The notes under the pieces were generated by a model, which searched no databases, was not told where the DNA came from, and saw only the letters and a program-made list of their open reading frames with translations. Shown one piece after another: positions 26,301 through 34,353 of a DNA stretch of 63,576 nucleotides (the first letter of the stretch is position 1; every line of letters begins with the position of its first letter). The stretch lies in contig JAQUHN010000004.1 of NCBI GenBank assembly GCA_028683555.1, forward strand, positions 1-63,576. Direction: 5' to 3'. A program made the position numbers and the translations under genes. Source of the DNA: Geobacteraceae bacterium (GTDB taxonomy: Bacteria; Desulfobacterota; Desulfuromonadia; Geobacterales; Geobacteraceae).

Positions 26301-26636
26301 ATGGAAATACAGGTACGGAAAGAAGGCTCGGCAACAATTGTAGCTGTCAGCGGCAAAATGGATGCAGTGACCGCCCCGGATTACGAGCAGCGCCTGCGTG
26401 AACTTCTCGACCAGGGAGCAAAGACCTTCGTCAACGATTTCAGCAACCTCGTTTACATCAGCAGTGCCGGACTGCGCAGTATTCTGGCAACCGCAAAGGC
26501 GCTCAAGTCCCAGGACGGAGCTCTTTTGTTCGCCGGCATCAAGGGTCCGGTAAAAGACGTATTCGAGATCTCCGGTTTCGGCTCCCTCTTTCAGCTTCAC
26601 GACACCCTTGATTCCGCTCTCAAAAGTATCGGCTAA
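26301..26636 (+). CDS. STAS-domain anti-sigma-factor antagonist
   Basis: 111 residues forming a single STAS domain. The phosphorylatable serine is in NLVYISSAGLRSIL (the canonical SSAGLR motif, about residue 56). Partner-switching antagonists of the RsbV/SpoIIAA type are phosphorylated by an RsbW-like kinase and dephosphorylated by an RsbU-like phosphatase, and both partners follow immediately downstream. AGGAGG lies five bases before the ATG. Confidence 0.94.
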   Translation: MEIQVRKEGSATIVAVSGKMDAVTAPDYEQRLRELLDQGAKTFVNDFSNLVYISSAGLRSILATAKALKSQDGALLFAGIKGPVKDVFEISGFGSLFQLHDTLDSALKSIG

Positions 26637-26640
26637 ATCA

Positions 26641-27081
26641 ATGACCCGACGAAACTTACAGATGGAGGCAAGGATAGAGAATCTTCCAGCAATCCTCCGT
26701 TTTGCGGTGGACTGCGCCGACCGGCTCAGTTGGGCAAAAAACAGGCTCGCTAATATCGAACTGGTTATCGAGGAAGCGGTGGTCAATGTCTGCAAGTACG
26801 CCTATCCTGAGGGGGACGGTGCCATCGAAGTATCCTGCCACGGGGACCAGAACGGCCTCCGCATCCGCATCACGGACACCGGCCAACCCTTCGATCTCCT
26901 TTCGGTGGCCGATCCCGACATGAACGCCGACGTCGAGGAGCGGCAGATTGGCGGGCTCGGCTGCTTCCTCATCCGCACCCTTGCCGACGACGTGACCTGT
27001 CGCAGAGAAGGGAACCAAAATGTTCTGGAACTGACATTCCTGCCCGGAAAGAAAAAAGCTGACCATGCCGACGGAGGGTAA
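26641..27081 (+). CDS. RsbW-type anti-sigma serine kinase (HATPase_c)
   Basis: About 146 residues with a GHKL ATPase fold: ELVIEEAVVNVCKYAYP (N-box), RITDTGQPFDLL (G1 box) and GGLGCFLIRTLAD (G2 box). It should phosphorylate the STAS protein encoded just upstream, or bind its own target when the antagonist is phosphorylated. The ATG at 26641 follows the STAS stop by 4 bp; an internal ATG at 26662 is also possible. No sigma factor gene is next to it, so the output is unknown. Confidence 0.9.
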   Translation: MTRRNLQMEARIENLPAILRFAVDCADRLSWAKNRLANIELVIEEAVVNVCKYAYPEGDGAIEVSCHGDQNGLRIRITDTGQPFDLLSVADPDMNADVEERQIGGLGCFLIRTLADDVTCRREGNQNVLELTFLPGKKKADHADGG

Positions 27082-27090
27082 TCGAATTCG

Positions 27091-29058
27091 ATGGCCGTAC
27101 CAGTTTCATTTCGTTCAGGGAAAGGTTCTTCAGCCATGCTGAAAAACAGGGGAATAGCGTTCAAGCTCATTCTGCTGTGCTGTGCCAGCAGCGCCTTCAT
27201 CTTTCTCGTCATTTTCGGTTACACCTACCGGTTCTCCCGTGACACCATCGAAAAGGATACGAGAGAGCGGGCCATAAGCCTGGCCCAGAACGCGGTCAAC
27301 AGAATCGAAACCATTCTCCGCTCGGTGGAAAACATTCCGGAAGGAATGGCATCAGTGCTGGAAAACTGCACCCTGAACCGGCAGGAAATGCTCCGCTTGC
27401 TGCGTGCCTCGGTACTTGAAAATCCGGAAGTGTACGGAGCGATGCTGGCTTTCGAGCCCTATGCGCTGGACGGCAAGACCCGCTATTTCGCCCCTTACTT
27501 TTACCGTGGCAACGGCACAATAAAGGCCACCGCCCCCTATACCCGGGTACATTTCGACTGGAGCTGGTACCAAGACCCGAAGCAGTCCGGACGGCCGGAA
27601 TGGAGCGAGCCCTATTTCGATACAGGCTTCGGCAATATCGTCATGGCCACCTATTCGGTCCCCTTCTACCGGTTGGAGAAAGGGAAAGAACGGTTCAGGG
27701 GAGTTGTGACGGCGGACATTTCCCTTGACCAGCTCAGCAAAATCGTCTCCTCCATCAAAATCCTCGACAGCGGTTTCGGCATCCTCATTTCGAAGAGCGG
27801 CACAATCGTCACCCACCCAGACCGGAATCTCATCCTCAAGGAAACCATTTTCAGCCTTGCCGAGAAACGGGGTGATCCCCGCATCACGGAAGTCGGCCGA
27901 CAGATGATCGCCGGGAAATCCGGTTTTGCGCCCTACCCTGTCCTGGCAGCCGGCAAACCCTCATGGGTCTATTACTCTCCTATTCCCTCGAGCAACTGGT
28001 CCCTTGCCGTTATTTTCCCGGAAAACGAGTTGGCTAAAGACCTTGCAACGCTCCACCGCGTGGTTATTTTTCTCGGTTGTGCCGGGCTTCTCCTGCTCTG
28101 CCTGGCCGTGATCCTCATCGCCCGCTCCATTACCAGGCCGCTGCGGGCCATGGCCGAAGCCAGCGAGGCCATCGCCTCCGGCAACCTGGATATCGAACTT
28201 CCGGCAGTCCGCAGCCATGACGAAGTCGGGAAACTCACTGAGTCGTTCCGCGCCATGAAAACGGCATTGAAGGACTATATCCGCAAAGTGGCCGAGTCGG
28301 CTGCCGAACGTGAGAGGATCACCAGTGAACTTAACATCGCCCGCGAGATCCAGATGAACATCCTGCCGCGCGCCATGCCCGATGTTTCCGAGCAAGCAGG
28401 CTATGACCTCCATGCGCAGATCGAACCGGCACGGGAAGTGGGGGGAGATTTCTACGATTTCTTTCCGATCGACGACAATCGCCTCTGCTTCGTGATTGCC
28501 GACGTCTCCGGCAAAGGAGTCCCTGCCGCACTGTTCATGGCCATGTCCATGACCCTGCTGAAGGCAACCGCCCGGCAGGGGCTTTCGCCCGAAAAAATCC
28601 TCTCCCGGGTCAACGAAGAGTTGAGCCGCGATAATGACGTAAACATGTTCGTCACCGTGTTCTGCGGCATACTGGACCGGGACACCGGAGAAGTTGTTTT
28701 TGCCAATGCCGGCCACAATCACCCGCTGGTAATGAAACAATCAGGCGAAGTGGCATGGCTGAAAACGGTCAACGGCCTGGCGCTCGGCGTCATGGAAGGA
28801 GCCGCCTATCGGCGGGAAACCCTCACCCTCGGACAAGGAGATACGCTGTTTCTCTATACCGACGGAGTCACCGAGGCAATGAACCCAGGAGAAGAGCTCT
28901 TCAGCGACGAAAGACTGCAACTCTGCCTGCAATCCCTCGCCGGGCACACACCGCGGGAGATAAATGGAACCGTACTGGAAAACGTGAGCACTTTCGCGGC
29001 AGACGCCCCGCAATCGGATGACATTACCGTTATGACGATAGCGTATACCGGATTGTAG
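27091..29058 (+). CDS. Membrane sensor with dCache, HAMP and RsbU-type PP2C phosphatase domains
   Basis: About 655 residues. An N-terminal membrane segment (LILLCCASSAFIFLVIFGY) is followed by a periplasmic dCache-type sensor (with VMATYSVPFY, GVVTADISLDQL and SGFGILISKSGTIVTHPD), a second membrane segment (VVIFLGCAGLLLLCLAVILIA), HAMP (ARSITRPLRAM..), a coiled coil and a SpoIIE/RsbU PP2C domain (EIQMNILPR, GGDFYDFF, DVSGKGVPAALFM, AGHNHPLV, DGVTEAMN, SDDITVM). It should dephosphorylate the STAS antagonist in response to an extracellular signal, probably a small ligand. The start may be 27091 or an in-frame ATG at 27136; the ribosome-binding sites are equivocal. Confidence 0.92.
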   Translation: MAVPVSFRSGKGSSAMLKNRGIAFKLILLCCASSAFIFLVIFGYTYRFSRDTIEKDTRERAISLAQNAVNRIETILRSVENIPEGMASVLENCTLNRQEMLRLLRASVLENPEVYGAMLAFEPYALDGKTRYFAPYFYRGNGTIKATAPYTRVHFDWSWYQDPKQSGRPEWSEPYFDTGFGNIVMATYSVPFYRLEKGKERFRGVVTADISLDQLSKIVSSIKILDSGFGILISKSGTIVTHPDRNLILKETIFSLAEKRGDPRITEVGRQMIAGKSGFAPYPVLAAGKPSWVYYSPIPSSNWSLAVIFPENELAKDLATLHRVVIFLGCAGLLLLCLAVILIARSITRPLRAMAEASEAIASGNLDIELPAVRSHDEVGKLTESFRAMKTALKDYIRKVAESAAERERITSELNIAREIQMNILPRAMPDVSEQAGYDLHAQIEPAREVGGDFYDFFPIDDNRLCFVIADVSGKGVPAALFMAMSMTLLKATARQGLSPEKILSRVNEELSRDNDVNMFVTVFCGILDRDTGEVVFANAGHNHPLVMKQSGEVAWLKTVNGLALGVMEGAAYRRETLTLGQGDTLFLYTDGVTEAMNPGEELFSDERLQLCLQSLAGHTPREINGTVLENVSTFAADAPQSDDITVMTIAYTGL

Positions 29059-29164
29059 CGGAACTGCTCGCCGCAGCCTCTTTCACGCTACAGGTATCGC
29101 CCCAACCGCCGAACACAATATCGTGAAGCAGCAACGAACAAGGGTGGGCAAGAAGAGCCTGCCG

Positions 29165-29188
29165 CTGGTGTTCCGTATGGGACACCAG
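29165..29188 (+). promoter_or_regulatory. Hairpin in the leader of the NCS2 permease gene
   Basis: CTGGTGTTCC GTAT GGGACACCAG forms a 10-bp stem with one G-U pair, ending about 17 bases before the ATG. It may affect ribosome access. No purine-riboswitch core was found in this leader. Confidence 0.4.
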
Positions 29189-29205
29189 GGAAAGATGAAG
29201 AAATA

Positions 29206-30507
29206 ATGAGAAAATATTTCGCCTTTGACCGGCACCGGACAACGTATCGCCGTGAGACCCTGGCGGGATTCACCACCTTCGTCACCATGGCCTACATCAT
29301 TATTGTCAACCCGGCGATACTCGAAGTGGCCGGCATTCCTCGCGGCCCCTCCACTACCGCGACCATCCTGGCAGCGGCATTCGGCACCCTCATCATGGGA
29401 CTCTATGCCAAACGACCGTTCGCCATCGCCCCGTACATGGGAGAAAACGCCTTCGTCTCCTTCACCGTGGTCAAGGCACTCGGCTTTACCTGGCAGGAAG
29501 CGCTGGGTGCGGTTTTCATCGCCGGCATCGCCTTCACCGTCCTTACCGTGCTGAAGATCCGCAGCTGGCTGGCCGAAGCTATCCCCTGCTCGCTGAAATA
29601 CAGCTTTGCCGTGGGCATCGGTCTGTTCATTACCTTTATCGGACTGAACGAAACCGGGATCGTCACCCTCGGCGTGCCCGGGGCGCCGGTCCGGCTCGGC
29701 AATCTGTCCCAGCCATCGGTCATTCTCGCCCTGTGCGGACTGTTGCTGACCGTTCTATTGATGTTGCGCAAGGTTCGTGGCGCTCTCGTCATCGGTATCC
29801 TGATGACTACCCTGCTTTCCTTCCTGTTCGGCATCACCAAAGTACCGGACGCTGTTATCGGCCTTCCTCCCAGTCCCGCGCCGATCTTTCTCCAGCTTGA
29901 CATTTCCGGCGCATTGACCCCGAAATTCCTGCCGGTGGTGCTCACCATCTTCGTCATGGCCTTCGCCGACACGATCGGCACCCTTATCGGACTGTCAGCC
30001 AGGGCCGAATTGCTGGACGAGAACGGCAACCTGCCGGAAATCGAGAAACCGATGCTGGCGGACGCCCTGGCCACCACGGTGGCGCCGCTCCTGGGCACCA
30101 CGACCACCGGCGCCTACGTGGAATCGGCCGCCGGCATTGAGGAAGGGGGCAGAACCGGCTTCGCCTCCCTGGTGACAGCGGGCCTGTTTTTGCTGGCACT
30201 GTTTTTCGCCCCTCTGTGCACGGTGGTCCCGTCCCACGCCTACGGCGTGGCGCTCATCGTTATCGGCAGCTTCATGATCAGCCCTCTGACCCAGATCGTC
30301 TTCGACGACCCCACCGAACTGCTGCCGGCGTTCCTCACCATCGTGCTGATCAGCTTCACCTTCAACATCGGCGTGGGGATTACCGCCGGACTCCTGGCCT
30401 GGCCGCTTTTCAAGACACTGGCGGGCAGAGCGCGGGAAGTGCCGGCCGGCGCCTGGATATTGGCTCTTATTTCGCTGTCGTTCTTTCTCTTTTATCCGAA
30501 GGGATGA
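29206..30507 (+). CDS. NCS2-family purine permease (AzgA-like)
   Basis: A 433-residue integral membrane protein with 12-14 hydrophobic segments. It has the AzgA/PbuG subfamily features: FTTFVTMAYIIIVNP near the N-terminus, APYMGENAFVSFTVV, FADTIGTLIG and LGTTTTGAYVESAAGIEEGGRTG. Members take up adenine, guanine or hypoxanthine with protons. Located in the same window as purH, purD and purE, but not in the same transcription unit. Confidence 0.93.
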   Translation: MRKYFAFDRHRTTYRRETLAGFTTFVTMAYIIIVNPAILEVAGIPRGPSTTATILAAAFGTLIMGLYAKRPFAIAPYMGENAFVSFTVVKALGFTWQEALGAVFIAGIAFTVLTVLKIRSWLAEAIPCSLKYSFAVGIGLFITFIGLNETGIVTLGVPGAPVRLGNLSQPSVILALCGLLLTVLLMLRKVRGALVIGILMTTLLSFLFGITKVPDAVIGLPPSPAPIFLQLDISGALTPKFLPVVLTIFVMAFADTIGTLIGLSARAELLDENGNLPEIEKPMLADALATTVAPLLGTTTTGAYVESAAGIEEGGRTGFASLVTAGLFLLALFFAPLCTVVPSHAYGVALIVIGSFMISPLTQIVFDDPTELLPAFLTIVLISFTFNIGVGITAGLLAWPLFKTLAGRAREVPAGAWILALISLSFFLFYPKG

Positions 30508-30565
30508 AGGCCAGACGGCGCACAACAAAGCGTCGGCCCATTTCAAGCCTGATAATCATCTAACA

Positions 30566-30646
30566 GGCACCTCCTGGCATAGCGAGAAGAACAAAGGCTT
30601 CCTGATATGCTGTTACAGAGACCAATCTCTAACATCAGGAGGCGCC
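30566..30646 (+). promoter_or_regulatory. Inverted repeat that would sequester a Shine-Dalgarno site
   Basis: GGCACCTCCTG (30566-30576) can pair, with one mismatch, to CAGGAGGCGCC (30636-30646). The second arm contains the strong AGGAGG that precedes the micro-ORF at 30649. Confidence 0.45.
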
Positions 30647-30648
30647 CA

Positions 30649-30675
30649 ATGAAACGGTACTCTGACATCCAATAG
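30649..30675 (+). CDS. Eight-codon micro-ORF with strong ribosome-binding site
   Basis: ATG to TAG reads MKRYSDIQ. An AGGAGG lies eight bases upstream, and a strong terminator follows within a base of the stop. It could be a leader peptide, a tiny functional peptide or the stub of a deleted gene. No family is recognisable at this length. Confidence 0.35.
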   Translation: MKRYSDIQ

Positions 30676-30718
30676 AAAAGCCGCTCCCTCAGCATGGAGC
30701 TGAATGAGCGGCTTTTTG
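30676..30718 (+). terminator. Strong terminator after the micro-ORF
   Basis: AAAAGCCGCTC / GAGCGGCTTTT perfect 11-bp outer stem with an internal CAGC/GCTG stem, followed by TTTTTG. A-rich on the other side as well, so it may also serve the convergent diguanylate cyclase gene. Confidence 0.85.
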
Positions 30719-30775
30719 TGTAACTATCGACCGAGCCAATCCCGCGGCCGGATGCTTCGTATCGAAGTGCTGCCG

Positions 30776-31738
30776 TTAGCGAGCCAGGAAAACCCGGTTC
30801 TTGCCGCTGGTCTTGGCCGTGTACATGGCACTGTCGGCCCGTTTGATGAACACGGTTTCCTGTTCGTCGGCAACATATTGCGCGACCCCGACGCTTATCG
30901 TCATATGCACTTCCGAACGGGGCAGTGGCGACAAGGCTGTCTCTTCAAAGCCCTTTCTGAGCCTTTCCGCCACAAGAATGGCGTTTTCGCCTTCGGTCTC
31001 GGGAAGGATTACGGTAAATTCCTCGCCACCATACCTGAAAGCCGTGTCGGCAATACGCAGGTTCAGTCTGATTACCTCCGCCAGTACCGCCAGCACCCGG
31101 TCACCTTCCAGGTGCCCGTAACTGTCATTGTAGCCCTTGAAATTGTCGATATCGAGCAGAATGAGGGAAAGCGGTTCATCGTAGCGCTTTGCGCGCTCGA
31201 TCTCCTGCCGCAACTGGCGGAAAAAATGACGGGAGTTGTACAACTTGGTAAGGGAATCGGTAATGCTCATCTGCCGGTACCGCGTTTCGCTCTCGCGGAG
31301 CTCCTCTTCCACCTTCTTGCGTTCGGTTACATCCTCCAGGGTCTGCACCGCTCCCAACATGCCGCCGTCGGCATCCGGAATCGGGGTCGCAGTAAAAAAC
31401 AGCCAGCGCCCATCGTCACCCAGGCCAGGGAAAAAATCCTCGACCTCATAGGCGCCCTCAATAAGCGACGATTTCCGGTGTTTGCCATCATAGAAACCGT
31501 CTATCACATGTTCCCGGACATTGTCGAGCACATGGTCGGCCAGTAACGGTTTCTCAGCGGCATAGAAGGCCCGCCAGTGGTCACGAGTCCCAACCATGTC
31601 GGCAGCCGTATAACCGGTGAGGTCTTCCAGGGCAAGATTCCAATGGGTTACAATATGGTCACGGTCGATGACAAAGGTTGGCACGGAAATTCTCTGCAAA
31701 GCCTGAAACAGCAAGTCCCCATCCGGTTTCTTTTTCAC
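30776..31738 (-). CDS. PAS-GGDEF diguanylate cyclase
   Basis: About 320 residues. A PAS domain (RISVPTFVIDRDHIVTHWN..) with its PAC end (GAVQTLEDVTERKKVEEEL) is followed by a GGDEF domain: ITDSLTKLYNSRHF, LLDIDNFKGYNDSYGH, and the active site RYGGEEF. The inhibitory-site motif RxxD is present five residues before it (RIAD). So it should make c-di-GMP with product inhibition. The frame is open further upstream, but a GTG at 31738 preceded by GGGGAG is the best start. Confidence 0.92.
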   Translation of the reverse strand: MKKKPDGDLLFQALQRISVPTFVIDRDHIVTHWNLALEDLTGYTAADMVGTRDHWRAFYAAEKPLLADHVLDNVREHVIDGFYDGKHRKSSLIEGAYEVEDFFPGLGDDGRWLFFTATPIPDADGGMLGAVQTLEDVTERKKVEEELRESETRYRQMSITDSLTKLYNSRHFFRQLRQEIERAKRYDEPLSLILLDIDNFKGYNDSYGHLEGDRVLAVLAEVIRLNLRIADTAFRYGGEEFTVILPETEGENAILVAERLRKGFEETALSPLPRSEVHMTISVGVAQYVADEQETVFIKRADSAMYTAKTSGKNRVFLAR

Positions 31739-32048
31739 GGCATCTCCCCACACGAACAGTTGCACACCTGGGAACCATTTTCGCACATTCCGTTGGAAAT
31801 TCCGCGTCGGGCCGTCACCCGGCAACCCGACCCGAACGCGTTACAGAACCAGGCAATCGGGAACAATTTTCCGGACAACAGTATCCGGTAAAAAAGATCC
31901 TTTACGCCGGATGATTATTTTTTTCATGAGACAATGTAACTAACTGAAAATTTAACAGGAACTGCTGCCAGTGTCAACATGCTGTCACGCTTTTAAGCCT
32001 TTCCTTCCGTTTGCCAATCACACCCTGTTTCAGGTATACTGACGCGCA
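31739..32048. other. Divergent intergenic region with a hairpin
   Basis: About 310 bp between the diguanylate cyclase and the glycosyltransferase. It holds a hairpin at 31883-31912 (ATCCGGTAAA with TTTACGCCGGAT) followed by a T-rich run (GATTATTTTTTT), a terminator-like structure on the plus strand without an obvious gene before it. Otherwise A/T-rich, consistent with promoters. Confidence 0.4.
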
Positions 32049-33320
32049 ATGATTCCTATAGCAATTACCAAGTATCTCTCGTGCCGTGCCGTTAGCGGAC
32101 CCTGGCAGCTCAGCGATAGTCAGCAGGGCAGTTTTGCCGGCGCCGTGGTCATCCCCGCCCTGGCGGAAAGCGCAACGCTCTTCGCCACCCTCCGCTCCCT
32201 GGCACAGAACCGTCCTGAGTTAACGGCACGGTTTCTGGTTGTGGTGGTGGTAAACAACCGGCAGGATGCTTGTCGAGCGGACAAGGCCGATAACCACAAA
32301 ACCCTGGACCTGCTTGCCGCTGGCGACCCTGCCCTTGGCGCCCTTCGCCTCTGCTGGGTTGATGCGGCCTCCCCGGGTCGAGAACTCCCCCCCAAAAAGG
32401 GTGGTGTCGGCCTGGCGCGGAAGATCGGCTTCGACTTGGCCCTTCCGCTGCTGGACTTCAGTGGATCGACGCCAATCCTTGTCGCCCTGGACGCGGATAC
32501 CCTGGTGCAGCCTGACTACCTTTCGGCCCTGGTCGATCACTTCCGGTCAACCACCGCCGGCGGGGCAGTGCTTGACTTCCGCCACCAGCAGGGTAATTCG
32601 CCACAACAGCAGGAAGCGATCCACCGCTATGAACTTTTTTTACGTTCGTACGTTCTGGGTCTTGCCACTGCCGGCTCTCCCTACGCCTTCCACACTGTCG
32701 GCAGCGCAATGGCCTGCACCGCCACGGCCTATGTCGGGGCAGGAGGCATGAACACCCGGGTAGCCGCGGAAGACTTCTATTTCCTCCAGCACCTCAAGAA
32801 AACCTCCGGCATCTCTTCTGTGACCGGAACGCTGGTCCATCCATCCGCACGCTCTTCGCACCGGGTGCCGTTCGGTACCGGCAGAAGTATCTCCCGCCTA
32901 CTGGACGGGGAAAAGCGGGCCGTGCTGTTCCATAGCCACGAGTGCTTTACCATCCTGGCAAGCTGGCTTGCGCTGGTCACAAACCGCCTTGACGCTGACG
33001 GACCGGAAATCCGCCAGCAGGCTGCGGAAATATCACCAGGACTCAGAGAATACCTGGACCAGGCCGGCTTCGTCGATGCCTGGGAAAAACTTCGCGACAA
33101 CAGTCGTAACCAGCCTGCGCTGCTGACCGCCTTTCACTCCTGGTTCGACGGCCTGCGGACCATGAAGCTTATCCACCATCTCTCCGATTCCATCTTTTCC
33201 CGAAAATCCGCTGAAGAATCAATGCCATCACTGCTGGCATGGGCAGGGCTCGAGTCGCTGGTCGACCCCGACGCGCAGCTTGCTCTGCTCCGCTCCCGGC
33301 AGGCCCCGGGAGCTTGTTGA
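32049..33320 (+). CDS. GT2-family glycosyltransferase
   Basis: About 423 residues. A GT-A fold can be read: VVIPALAES near residue 35, then GGVGLARKIGFD and the metal/sugar-nucleotide aspartate motif LVALDADTLVQPDYL. Later segments GSAMACTATAYVGAGGM and AAEDFYFLQHLKK correspond to the acceptor-side ED motif. No membrane segments are seen, so it is cytoplasmic. The acceptor is unknown. No good ribosome-binding site precedes the ATG. It overlaps no neighbour but is followed closely by the SYLF gene. Confidence 0.8.
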   Translation: MIPIAITKYLSCRAVSGPWQLSDSQQGSFAGAVVIPALAESATLFATLRSLAQNRPELTARFLVVVVVNNRQDACRADKADNHKTLDLLAAGDPALGALRLCWVDAASPGRELPPKKGGVGLARKIGFDLALPLLDFSGSTPILVALDADTLVQPDYLSALVDHFRSTTAGGAVLDFRHQQGNSPQQQEAIHRYELFLRSYVLGLATAGSPYAFHTVGSAMACTATAYVGAGGMNTRVAAEDFYFLQHLKKTSGISSVTGTLVHPSARSSHRVPFGTGRSISRLLDGEKRAVLFHSHECFTILASWLALVTNRLDADGPEIRQQAAEISPGLREYLDQAGFVDAWEKLRDNSRNQPALLTAFHSWFDGLRTMKLIHHLSDSIFSRKSAEESMPSLLAWAGLESLVDPDAQLALLRSRQAPGAC

Positions 33321-33445
33321 CAGCCGTTTCGCTAGTTGTTCTTGGATTTTTTCTGCTCATGGGTTATTATTTTTCCCCAGATGTCAGCGTTTCCGGAATG
33401 CTGGAGACGTGGAGCCTACTTCGACGAAGGAAAGGAGATCATGCC

Positions 33446-34351
33446 ATGAAGATACGATCAGGTCTGCATACAACGCTTGTCGTGCTAATTCTTGCCCTCG
33501 CACTTCCCGCGGTTGCCGCGGTTTCACCGGAGGCTCTCTCGCAACCAATGGGCGGAGAAGGCGCAAAAGGTATTGAAACCGTCCAGGTCCAGGAACAGAT
33601 TGTGGTCGAAGAGATTCGGACACCGGATATTCCTTCCGACATGGCTCCGGCCACGGAAGAAACGGTAAAGGTTGAACCTTCGGCTGCTGCTCCCCCTTCG
33701 ATCGTGGAGACTCCCTACAATCCCATGGCTGTTGATGAAATCACCAAAATAAATGCCGCAACCGAGGTGCTTCAGGAAATAACCGGCATCCCGGAGGGAA
33801 TCTCCCCGGATTTGCTCGCCAATGCCTACGGCATCGTCATCATTCCCGGCACCATCAAACTGGGCTTCTTTTTCGGCGGACGCTACGGCAGCGGCATCGC
33901 CATGATGCGTTCTGAGAACGGCACCTGGAGCAATCCCTCGTTCCTCTATCTCGCCGGCGGCAGTTTTGGCCTGCAGTTCGGAGCTCTTTCCAGCGACATC
34001 ATTCTGGTATTCAAAACCAGGAAAAGCATCATGGGGCTCACCAAGGGCAACTTCACCCTCGGCGCCGATGCGGCGGTTGCCGCTGGTCCGGTCGGCCGCC
34101 GCGCAGAAGCATCCACCGACTGGCAACTCAAGGCTGAAATCTATTCCTATGCGCGGAGTCGGGGATTCTTCGCCGGTATTTCCCTCGACGGTTCGGTCCT
34201 GGCCATCGACACCAATGCCAATGAGACCTTCTATAACAGTTCCACAATCAGTGCAAACCAGATTTTTGCATCGGCACCTTCCGCTTCGCCGGCAGTCATC
34301 AAGCTGAAGAATTTCCTGTCGCAACACACCTCGTCACTGCCGAAGGAGTAA
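33446..34351 (+). CDS. Secreted SYLF-domain (Ysc84-like) lipid-binding protein
   Basis: 301 residues with an N-terminal signal peptide (LVVLILALALPAVAA). A low-complexity Pro/Glu/Val region (residues 25-85) leads into a SYLF domain: INAATEVLQEI, ANAYGIVIIPGTIKLGFFFGGRYGSG, SFLYLAGGSFGLQFGALSSDIIL, then GNFTLGADAAVAAGPVGR and EIYSYARSRGFFAGISLDGS. SYLF domains bind phospholipid; bacterial roles are poorly known. The ATG at 33446 is preceded by AGGAG. The stop overlaps the ribosome-binding region of the next gene. Confidence 0.9.
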   Translation: MKIRSGLHTTLVVLILALALPAVAAVSPEALSQPMGGEGAKGIETVQVQEQIVVEEIRTPDIPSDMAPATEETVKVEPSAAAPPSIVETPYNPMAVDEITKINAATEVLQEITGIPEGISPDLLANAYGIVIIPGTIKLGFFFGGRYGSGIAMMRSENGTWSNPSFLYLAGGSFGLQFGALSSDIILVFKTRKSIMGLTKGNFTLGADAAVAAGPVGRRAEASTDWQLKAEIYSYARSRGFFAGISLDGSVLAIDTNANETFYNSSTISANQIFASAPSASPAVIKLKNFLSQHTSSLPKE

Positions 34352-34353
34352 CA

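Noticed and set aside
29059-29205. Purine riboswitch ahead of the NCS2 permease
   Set aside because: The leader lacks the conserved purine-aptamer loop sequences; only a simple hairpin is present.
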